64,000 bases of DNA from Nakamurella leprariae (lineage in GTDB: Bacteria > Actinomycetota > Actinomycetes > Mycobacteriales > Nakamurellaceae): the NCBI RefSeq assembly GCF_016918035.1, contig NZ_JAERWK010000025.1, forward strand, positions 1 through 64,000. The letters are read 5' to 3'. The notes beneath the pieces were generated by a model that saw only the letters and a program-made list of their open reading frames with translations, had not been told where the DNA came from and made no database searches. Positions 7,913-14,534 of the stretch are shown here, one piece after another. Numbering within the stretch: the stretch's first letter is position 1; each line of letters opens with the position of its first letter. The position numbers were made by a program, and so were the translations under genes.

Positions 7913-7939
7913 CAGTCCGTCAGTCCGTCAGTCCGTCAG
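7913..7939. repeat. Tandem octamer repeat at the tetR stop codon
   Basis: CAGTCCGT is repeated three times plus three bases. The repeat starts inside the last codons and stop of the minus-strand TetR gene and extends into the intergenic space, so it looks like slippage duplication across a stop codon. Confidence 0.8.
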
Positions 7940-8503
7940 CACGGCGCGCAGGGCCGTCAGTCCGTCCAATTGCAGGTCGACCAGGCCGCGGTCCTCGTCC
8001 GGGCCGATCCAGCGGGTGAACGCCGTGACGAACACCGCGACGATCAGTTCGGCGGTCATCCGGGCCGACAGCTCGTCCAGGCCGCGGGTGCGCAGCGCGC
8101 CGGCCAGGGCGCCGGCCAGCTTGGCCATCTTCAGCAGCTCGCGTTCCTGCAGCGCGTCGTTGGCCGCCAGGATCTCGGCCCGGATGCGCGGGAAGTGCCG
8201 GTCCGCCGACCGGCGCTGCTCCAGGAAGCCGCCGCCGGCGGCCAGGGCCGCATCGATCACCGCGGTGGTCGAGGCCCCGGCCGGTGCGGCAGCGACCGCG
8301 TCGACGAACGCCCGCTGCAGGCCGTCCTCGCCGTCGAAGAGCACCTCACGCTTGTCGGCGTAGTACCGGAAGAAGGTCCGCTCGGTCACCCCGGCGCGGG
8401 CGGCGATGTCGGCGACGGTGGTGGCGTCGAAGCCACGCTCGGCGAACAGCTCCAGCGCGGCCTGCTGCAGGCGCTGCTGCGCGCCCGGTTGCCACCGCCC
8501 CAT
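7928..8503 (-). CDS. TetR-family transcriptional regulator
   Basis: A 191-residue protein. The amino-terminal helix-turn-helix is clear: [39 protein letters not shown] (residues 12-50, shown in pieces [20 protein letters not shown] and [14 protein letters not shown]). The rest is a variable ligand-binding helical domain. It is divergent from the epimerase-like gene at 8587 and separated from it by 83 bases rich in TGACATCA half-sites, so it most likely represses that gene and itself. Confidence 0.9.
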   Translation of the reverse strand: MGRWQPGAQQRLQQAALELFAERGFDATTVADIAARAGVTERTFFRYYADKREVLFDGEDGLQRAFVDAVAAAPAGASTTAVIDAALAAGGGFLEQRRSADRHFPRIRAEILAANDALQERELLKMAKLAGALAGALRTRGLDELSARMTAELIVAVFVTAFTRWIGPDEDRGLVDLQLDGLTALRAVLTD

Positions 8504-8530
8504 GCGAGGGAGTCTAGGCGATGACAGTGT

Positions 8531-8572
8531 CTGACATCGGTGCTACCGTACTGATGTCAGCTCATGACATCA
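8531..8572. promoter_or_regulatory. TetR operator array
   Basis: A dyad TGATGTCA-gctca-TGACATCA occupies 8552-8572. A further inverted half-site CTGACATC lies at 8531-8538, pairing with GATGTCAG at 8553-8560. TACCGT at 8544-8549 is a likely -10 for the epimerase gene, so a bound TetR dimer would block it. Confidence 0.6.
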
Positions 8573-8586
8573 CGGGAGGTTCCACC

Positions 8587-9480
8587 ATGCGGGTCTTCGT
8601 CACCGGAGCATCCGGGTTCATCGGCCAGGCCGTCGTCGCCGAACTCGTCGCGGCCGGGCACCAGGTGACCGGACTGGCCCGCTCGGATGCGGCCGCTGCC
8701 CGCATCGAGCAGCTCGGTGCCGTGGTCCGCCGCGGTGATCTGGACGACCTGCCGGGGATCCGGACCGGTGCCGAGAAGGCCGACGGCGTAGTGCATCTGG
8801 CCAACAAGCACGACTTCGTCGACCTCGCCGCCTCGAACCGGGCCGAACGTGCCGCGGTCGAGACGATCAGCCAGGCGCTGGCCGGGTCGGACCGGCCGTT
8901 CGTGCTGGCCGCCGGCCTGGTCTTCTTCGGGCTGGGCCGTCCGGCCACCGAGGTGGACCGCGCGCCGTACCACGGAGTCGACTCGCCGCGCGGCGGCGCC
9001 GAGAACCTGGCGCTGGAGTTCGTCGACCGCGGGGTCCGGGTGGTGAGCGCGCGGTTCGCGCCCACCGTCCACGGCGAGGGCGACCACGGGTTCGTCGCCG
9101 TCGTCGCCGACGCCGCCCGCCGGCGCGGCACCTCGGTGCACCCCGGCGACGGGGTCAACCGGTGGCCGGCCGTGCACCGCTCGGACGCCGCGCGACTGGT
9201 GCGGCTGGGGCTGGAGCAGGCGCCGGCGGGATCGGTGCTGCACGCGGTGGCCGAGGAGGGGATCCCGGTCCGGGTCATCGCCGAGGCGCTGGCTGCCCGG
9301 CTCGGGGTGCCGACGGGGTCCGTGCCGGCCGAGCAGCTGGCCGAGGAGCTCGGCTTCATCGGCGCCGTCCTGGCCGCGGACGTCCCGGCCTCGAGCGTGG
9401 CGACCCGCGCGCTGCTGGACTGGGCGCCGACCGGCCCGACGCTGCTCGAGGACATCGCGGCCGGGCACTACGACCGCTGA
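8587..9480 (+). CDS. NAD-dependent epimerase/dehydratase family protein
   Basis: A 297-residue extended SDR. It opens with VFVTGASGFIGQAVVAEL (NAD(P) motif GxxGxxG), followed by GLARSDAAAARIEQLGA and GDLDDL. Proteins of this subgroup act on small substrates and lack a strict Tyr-x-x-x-Lys; here the region around residue 130 reads APYHGVDSPRGGAENLAL. The ATG at 8587 has GGGAGG upstream. It is probably induced when the divergent TetR protein is released. Substrate unknown. Confidence 0.8.
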   Translation: MRVFVTGASGFIGQAVVAELVAAGHQVTGLARSDAAAARIEQLGAVVRRGDLDDLPGIRTGAEKADGVVHLANKHDFVDLAASNRAERAAVETISQALAGSDRPFVLAAGLVFFGLGRPATEVDRAPYHGVDSPRGGAENLALEFVDRGVRVVSARFAPTVHGEGDHGFVAVVADAARRRGTSVHPGDGVNRWPAVHRSDAARLVRLGLEQAPAGSVLHAVAEEGIPVRVIAEALAARLGVPTGSVPAEQLAEELGFIGAVLAADVPASSVATRALLDWAPTGPTLLEDIAAGHYDR

Positions 9481-9579
9481 GCGACCGCCGCGAGCCGTCG
9501 CCGTGCGTGGGTGCCGTGCCCCTCCCGGCACCGCAGCGGACAGAGTGATCGGCTGACCGCCACCGCTGATGCCGACCTG

Positions 9580-9904
9580 AGCAGCACCGGGACGACCACC
9601 ACCGCCTTCGGTTCGACGCACCGCCTCCCGGTCATCGATCCGGAGGCGATCACCGCCCGGTCGGTGCCGGTGCCGTCCCTGCAGCCGCACGACCTGCTGG
9701 TCGAGGTCCGGGCGGTCGCCGGGTGGTGCGTGCGGTGGGCGAGGCGGTCGCGCGGTTCACACCGCCCTGATCGACGACGCCACCTTGCGACCGACCACCG
9801 CCACCGGAATCCGGCCGTCCGACGCCGACGCCCTCCGGGAGGGACACCGCCCGAAGACCGGGCGGACGGTGGGCGAGGTGGTGATCACCAGCGAGATCGA
9901 CTGA
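9580..9904 (+). pseudogene. Zinc-type alcohol dehydrogenase/quinone reductase relic
   Basis: Three collinear blocks of one medium-chain dehydrogenase remain, each in a different frame: the amino end (FGSTHRLPVIDPEAI to LLVEVRAVA, 9607-9720), VVRAVGEAVARF (9723-9758), and the last residues LIDDATLRPT to TVGEVVITSEID ending at the TGA 9902-9904. Intact relatives are about 335 residues, so some 220 residues including the cofactor domain are deleted. The gene is non-functional. Confidence 0.65.
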
Positions 9905-9937
9905 CGGGTGGCAGCTCTCGCACGGTGTGGCGCACGG

Positions 9938-11362
9938 TCAGAAGACCGAGTGGGTGATCACGCCGCGGTAGGTGCCGGCCGGTTGGTCGAGCGGCACCGC
10001 GACGGTCACGGTCGGGCGCCAGGTGACCCAGCTGGCCGGTCCGCCGCCGGTCCAGCGCGCGGCCAGCCCGGGCGTCGCTGCGGACACCAGATCGCTGCCG
10101 GTGAAGGCGCCCAGGCCTGCTCGGGCGGCGACCGGACCGGGCGAGTAGGCCAGCCGGTCGGCCGGGATGGTGCGCCCGGAGCCGGCGGTGAACGCGGTCG
10201 CGGAGACCTCGACCGACCACTGGGCGTCGGACAGCGCCCGCTCGTCGACGACGGTGACCGGGCCCAGCTGCGCGGTCACGGACGTCCCCGGGGTGGCGCC
10301 ACCGAGTTCGGCCACACCGGGCACCGTCACCGACAGGGCGCCGGTGGCGACGGACACCTCGAGGCGCAGGTCGACCTGCTCGCCGGCGGGGTCGGTGGCC
10401 CGGGCGGTGAAGGAGTAGGCACCGGACTCGGCCGGCGTCCCGGTGATCGTGCCGGCCGGGTCCAGATCGAGCCCCGCCGGCGGGTGGTCCGCGGTCACCG
10501 TCCACGTCCACGGCCCGGGGCCGTCGGGTTCCGGCAGTGCCGCCGTGTAGGCCGTTCCGAGCCGGCCCGGCGGCAGGGTGACCAGGGCGGCGGTGCTCGC
10601 GCCGCGCAACGACATCGTCTGTGCCGCAGCAATGACGGCAGTGACGACGGTCGTTGGCTCGTCCGGGGCCGGTGTCGGGCCGGGCGGTCCCGGCGGTGGC
10701 GTGGAGACGGGGGCGGATGCGGGCGAGGCGCCGGCGACCGGGTCGGCGTCGGCTGGCTGATCGGGGAGTTGATCGCCGGGCTGGTGGGCGGACGTCACGG
10801 CATGGCCCGGTTCCGCCACCAACGGGTCGTGGATGTCGCTCGTTCCGGGTGGACCGGTCACGGTGGGTGGCGTTGCGATGATCACCGACGGTGACGACGG
10901 GGTGGACCCGGTCGGCGTGTCGACAGATGTGTCGCCCGTCGTCGTCGCGACGGCCGTGGTCTCGATCGGCGCAGTGGTGACGATCCCGTCCGTTGCTTCC
11001 GGCCGGTCGTCAGTACCCAGGGACAGCCCAGGAGCCGGCGCGCTCGGGGTGGTGGTCGACGGCGTGGTTGTGGCCGAGGCGGGTGCGGTGGACGACGACC
11101 CGTCGGGGACGGCCGCGGCGACCCAGCCGGTGCCGGTGACCAGCGCGATCACGACCATGGCGGTGGTCACCGCGAGTGTGCGGCGTCCGTTCCCGGGACG
11201 AGGTGGTGACGGCAGTGGGTGCCCGTGACGCCGTGTGGCGGCAGTCGGTGCAGCGAGGGGATGCGAGCCGGTGGGTCGGTCCGTGACGGAAGATCCTGCG
11301 CTCGCGGCCGGCGACCGGACCGGGCGGGCGCGGCGCCCGGTGGCGTCCTCGCTGTCGGTCAT
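9938..11362 (-). CDS. Membrane-anchored WxL-like surface protein
   Basis: A 474-residue protein. Residues 1-62 are basic and presumably cytoplasmic. One membrane segment follows at about 63-87 (TLAVTTAMVVIALVTGTGWV), then a low-complexity Ser/Thr/Pro stretch to about 245. An Ig-like putative domain follows (AGLDLDPAGTITGTPAESGA). The last 135 residues resemble the partner protein at 11522: both share a start like ALSVTVP, a mid part TIPxxxLxYxPG and the end WxPxxxVxVP...GTYxxxxTHS. This last block fits actinobacterial WxL-like domains. It is divergent from the two genes that complete the system. Surface attachment is inferred. Confidence 0.6.
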   Translation of the reverse strand: MTDSEDATGRRARPVRSPAASAGSSVTDRPTGSHPLAAPTAATRRHGHPLPSPPRPGNGRRTLAVTTAMVVIALVTGTGWVAAAVPDGSSSTAPASATTTPSTTTPSAPAPGLSLGTDDRPEATDGIVTTAPIETTAVATTTGDTSVDTPTGSTPSSPSVIIATPPTVTGPPGTSDIHDPLVAEPGHAVTSAHQPGDQLPDQPADADPVAGASPASAPVSTPPPGPPGPTPAPDEPTTVVTAVIAAAQTMSLRGASTAALVTLPPGRLGTAYTAALPEPDGPGPWTWTVTADHPPAGLDLDPAGTITGTPAESGAYSFTARATDPAGEQVDLRLEVSVATGALSVTVPGVAELGGATPGTSVTAQLGPVTVVDERALSDAQWSVEVSATAFTAGSGRTIPADRLAYSPGPVAARAGLGAFTGSDLVSAATPGLAARWTGGGPASWVTWRPTVTVAVPLDQPAGTYRGVITHSVF

Positions 11363-11521
11363 GGCGCCTCCTCCCCCGGATGGTGTTGATCACTATCATC
11401 ACCATGAGTGATTGATCAGCTACTGGCAAGAGGGGACGCTTCATGGCGATGGGCCGAGGTCTCGGCGCAGGGCCGCTGGTGGTACCGGCAGGCCATCTTC
11501 CTCTCACTGGAGTTCCTGATC

Positions 11522-12046
11522 ATGAAGAAGAGTGTGTTCGCCGTGGCCGGAATCGCCGCGGCCTCGATGGTCCTGTTCGCCCTGCCCGCCGCCGCCGAGG
11601 ACACCGAGGTGACCCTCGAGGTGACCGGCGGCGCTCTGGAGATCACGGTGCCGACGACCGCCGATCTGGGCACCTGGTCGATCACGGGCGCGGACCAGAC
11701 CGTGTCCGTCTCGCTCGGCAGCGTCTCCGTGGCCGATCTGCGTGGCGGTACGGCCGACTACGAGGTGCAGGTCGGCATGACCCCGCTGACCGACACGGTC
11801 GGTGGTGGCACCCTGCCGGAGAGCCTGGTCACCTACGACCCGGGTGCGGTGAACGCGACCACCGGCGGCGTGACCGTCGGTACGGCGAGCGTCATCACCA
11901 TGGACAACATCGCCCAGACGGTCTTCGACGTCAGCGGAGTGAACGGCTACAACGTGGTCAGCTGGACGCCCGAGCTGAGTGTCGACGTCCCGGCCGGGGT
12001 GCTCGCCGGCAGCTACGAGATGACCTTCACGCACTCGACCCTCTGA
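11522..12046 (+). CDS. Secreted WxL-like domain protein
   Basis: A 174-residue exported protein. Its signal peptide runs from MKKSVFAVAGIAAASMVLFA to a cut after PAAA. The mature part is a single beta-rich domain with SWTPELSVDVPAG and a closing MTFTHSTL, the arrangement of WxL-like domains found beside DUF916 proteins. ATG 11522 is preceded by GGAG at the right distance and the signal peptide begins there; upstream in-frame codons lack export features. It is 46 bases ahead of the DUF916 gene and likely in one operon with it. Confidence 0.7.
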   Translation: MKKSVFAVAGIAAASMVLFALPAAAEDTEVTLEVTGGALEITVPTTADLGTWSITGADQTVSVSLGSVSVADLRGGTADYEVQVGMTPLTDTVGGGTLPESLVTYDPGAVNATTGGVTVGTASVITMDNIAQTVFDVSGVNGYNVVSWTPELSVDVPAGVLAGSYEMTFTHSTL

Positions 12047-12092
12047 TCCATCCACCCGTCCCGAACTCGATCAGACTCGGGGGAGTCCGCTG

Positions 12093-13220
12093 ATGCGGGG
12101 TCGAGTCCGTCCACTCGCTGCGCTCGTCGCCCTGGTGCTCGGGAGCCTGCTCCTGGCACCAGGGCTCTCGGGTGCGACGGGGCCTGCCGCTGGGCCTGTC
12201 GCCGCCGCGCCGACCGGCGGACCCGGCACCGAGCCGTCGGGTGATGCCGCGGGGTCGAGCGGCTCCTTCGGGATCCGGCTGGCCGAGGTGCCCGCGGCCG
12301 CGGCCGACGATCCCCGGGCGCGCGTCTATCTGATCGACCACCTGGCTCCCGGGGCGTCGATCACCCGGCGCGTCGAGGTGTCGAACTCGACCACCACCGA
12401 ACAGACCATCGCCCTCGCGCCGGGCGGGGCCCGGGTGGTCGACGGACGGTTCACCCCCGACGATGCACCCGACGGGCAGGCGTCCGAACAGCTGGTCAGC
12501 TGGATGCGGCTGGAACCCAGCGCGGTGACCGTGCCGGCCGGCGGCCGGGCCGACGCGCAGCTGACCATCGACGTCCCCACCGACGCTCCACCCGGAGAGC
12601 AGTACGCCGCCGCGTGGGCGTCCATCACCAGCGCCTCCACGGCGGACGGAGGGGTGGCCACCACCAACCGGGTCGGGGTGCGCGTCTACCTCTCGGTCGG
12701 TCCGGGCGGTGCGCCCGCGTCGGACTTCACCGTCGACACCCTCACCGCCGAACGTGGCACCGACGGACGCCCGGCGGTGACCGCGGCCGTGCACAACACC
12801 GGCGGGCGGGCGTTGGACCTGCAGGGCACCGTCTCCCTGAGCGACGGCCCCGCGGGTCTGTCGGCCGGACCGTTCGCCATCACCCGGGCGACGACGCTGG
12901 CGCCGGGGGAGACCGGCACCGTCACCGTGCCGCTCGACCAGGGTCTGCCGGACGGCCCCTGGCAGGCCGAGGTCGAGGTGGCCAGCGGCTCGCTCACCCG
13001 CACCGCAGCGGCCACCATCACCTTCCCGCAGATCGGCGCGGCCGCCCCGGTCGCCGCCGAGCCGGTCGCCGACTCATCGGGATTCCTGGAGCGGAACTGG
13101 GGCTGGCTGGTCGCGGCCGCCGCGGTGATCGTCGTCCTGCTGGTCATGGTGATCGTGCTGCTGCTGCGCCGCCGGCCCGCCGAGCGCGCCGACGCCCCGA
13201 CGCGTGAGCCGGTCTCCTGA
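12093..13220 (+). CDS. DUF916-like membrane-anchored surface protein
   Basis: A 375-residue protein with a signal peptide (residues 1-28), a first beta domain (FGIRLAEVPAAAADDPRARV, LAPGASITRRVEVSNSTTTE), a second beta domain ending PAVTAAVHNTGGRALDLQG, a transmembrane helix at about 333-355 and a short basic tail (LLLRRRPAE). This layout is that of DUF916/WxL-interacting proteins, which in Firmicutes sit in operons with WxL proteins and tie them to peptidoglycan. GGGGGAG precedes the ATG. A hairpin follows directly after the stop. Confidence 0.7.
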   Translation: MRGRVRPLAALVALVLGSLLLAPGLSGATGPAAGPVAAAPTGGPGTEPSGDAAGSSGSFGIRLAEVPAAAADDPRARVYLIDHLAPGASITRRVEVSNSTTTEQTIALAPGGARVVDGRFTPDDAPDGQASEQLVSWMRLEPSAVTVPAGGRADAQLTIDVPTDAPPGEQYAAAWASITSASTADGGVATTNRVGVRVYLSVGPGGAPASDFTVDTLTAERGTDGRPAVTAAVHNTGGRALDLQGTVSLSDGPAGLSAGPFAITRATTLAPGETGTVTVPLDQGLPDGPWQAEVEVASGSLTRTAAATITFPQIGAAAPVAAEPVADSSGFLERNWGWLVAAAAVIVVLLVMVIVLLLRRRPAERADAPTREPVS

Positions 13221-13240
13221 GGGATCGCCTCATCGATCCC
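13221..13240 (+). terminator. Hairpin after DUF916 gene
   Basis: GGGATCG-cctcat-CGATCCC, a perfect seven-base stem, starts at the base after the stop codon. It probably ends the WxL/DUF916 transcript. Confidence 0.45.
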
Positions 13241-13334
13241 TCACCGTCTGCCGTTCTGCCGTTACGCTCCGCTGGTCATGCCGGTGTCGCCGACCTTCCG
13301 TGGGCAGCCGGCAGTCGGCGGTGAGGAGCGAGGC

Positions 13335-14276
13335 GTGACCGACCAGCGGACCCGGCGCCGGGCCGTCCTGCTCACCGCCGGGATGCTGACGCTGCTGCTC
13401 TCCGGGTGCGGGCGACCGGCCGACCCGGCCGTGGCGCCCACGCCTCCGGCGCCCACCGCGAGCTCGCCCACCGCGAGCTCGCCCACCGCGAGCTCGCCGA
13501 CCGTCAGCACGGCCGCCACCGTCGCCTCCACGGCGGCCCCCCTGCGCGAGTGCACCGCGGCCGCACTGCCCACCCGCATCGCCGGGGTGCTGACGGTGGC
13601 CACCGGGGCGTCCCGCGAGGCGCCATGGGTGCTCGGCGATCCGGCCGACGGTCAGGGCCTGGACGTCGAGCTCGTCGACCGGCTGGCCGCCTCGCTGGGT
13701 TGGACCGCAGACCAGGTCAGCTGGATCACCGCGTCGACGTCGGACGTCGACGCGTTCGACGTGCTGGTCGACCGGCACACCGCTGCCGAGGTGCAGGCGG
13801 CCGGGCTGGAACCATCGTCCGGCTACGCCGCCGACGCGGACGTGGTGCTGGTGGCGGCCGCGTCCGGCGCCGGTGCCGGTGGCCTCACCGCCGCCGACCT
13901 GGCCGACCAGCGCCTCGGGGCAGTCGCCGGCGCGGCCTCGGTCACCGACCCACAGGCGGTGGACACCCCGGGCGCCGTCGCGGTGCGCTACGGCTCGGTC
14001 GAGCAGGCCGCGGTCGGGATCGGCGCCGGCGAGGTGGACGCGGTGTTGGTCCCGCTCGCCCAGGCGTTCGATCCGTCGGTCGCGGCCGTGGGACTGACCG
14101 TGGCCGGCCGGCTCCCCGCCGGACAGTGGCAGCCCGAGCAGCTGGTGCTGGCGCTGCCGCCGGACTCGCCGCTCACCGCCTGCGTCTCGGCCACCCTCGA
14201 CAAGTTCCGCATCGAAGGAACGCTCGACGAGCTCGTCGCCATCTGGATCGACCCGGTGGCCCCCGAACTGTCCTGA
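13335..14276 (+). CDS. Orphan solute-binding lipoprotein (SBP_bac_3-like)
   Basis: A 313-residue lipoprotein: basic amino end RTRRRAVLLT, hydrophobic core, lipobox LLSGC, then a Thr/Ser/Pro linker. The body resembles periplasmic amino-acid-binding proteins (IAGVLTVATGASREAP, GLDVELVDRLAASLGW, LDELVAIW at the end). No permease or ATPase is nearby, so it may act as a sensor or scavenger rather than a transporter part. GTG 13335 has GAGGAG upstream and gives a normal signal length; ATG 13278, 9 bases after a TACGCT hexamer, is the alternative. Confidence 0.65.
   Translation: MTDQRTRRRAVLLTAGMLTLLLSGCGRPADPAVAPTPPAPTASSPTASSPTASSPTVSTAATVASTAAPLRECTAAALPTRIAGVLTVATGASREAPWVLGDPADGQGLDVELVDRLAASLGWTADQVSWITASTSDVDAFDVLVDRHTAAEVQAAGLEPSSGYAADADVVLVAAASGAGAGGLTAADLADQRLGAVAGAASVTDPQAVDTPGAVAVRYGSVEQAAVGIGAGEVDAVLVPLAQAFDPSVAAVGLTVAGRLPAGQWQPEQLVLALPPDSPLTACVSATLDKFRIEGTLDELVAIWIDPVAPELS
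13451..13495 (+). repeat. Three perfect 15-bp repeats in the lipoprotein linker
   Basis: The unit gcccaccgcgagctc occurs three times without a mismatch and encodes a repeated five-residue Thr-Ala-Ser-Ser-Pro unit just after the lipobox. Because the unit is a multiple of three, copy number can vary without breaking the frame. Confidence 0.85.
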
Positions 14277-14362
14277 GATCCCGGTCGGGGACCGCTGGCG
14301 CACGGTGCCGCGGGAACGTCGCAGCCACGGGCCGTCAGCGAGCGGACACGGAGCGCCGGGAA

Positions 14363-14382
14363 GGCGTTGCCGCGGCAACGCC
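14363..14382. terminator. Palindromic terminator between convergent genes
   Basis: GGCGTTGC-CGCG-GCAACGCC is a perfect eight-base stem. It lies between the end of the lipoprotein gene and the end of the minus-strand hydrolase, where a bidirectional terminator is expected. Confidence 0.5.
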
Positions 14383-14534
14383 CTGCCGGTGAGGCCCGAC
14401 CCTCGAGGGCCGGGTTCGACCCTGGTTGAACGGGCCGGACCCGTCACCACGGGGTCGGACCGGCGAAGAGCTCGGACCGCCACCGCGCGAGTGGGGCGCC
14501 GATCGGTGCGCGTGCCGGGCCGGCTCACCTGTGC

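Noticed and set aside
7911-7940. CRISPR-like short repeat
   Set aside because: The units are 8 bases long, contiguous and without spacers.
9904-9937. Terminator after the minus-strand WxL-like gene
   Set aside because: No convincing stem was found in this short gap.
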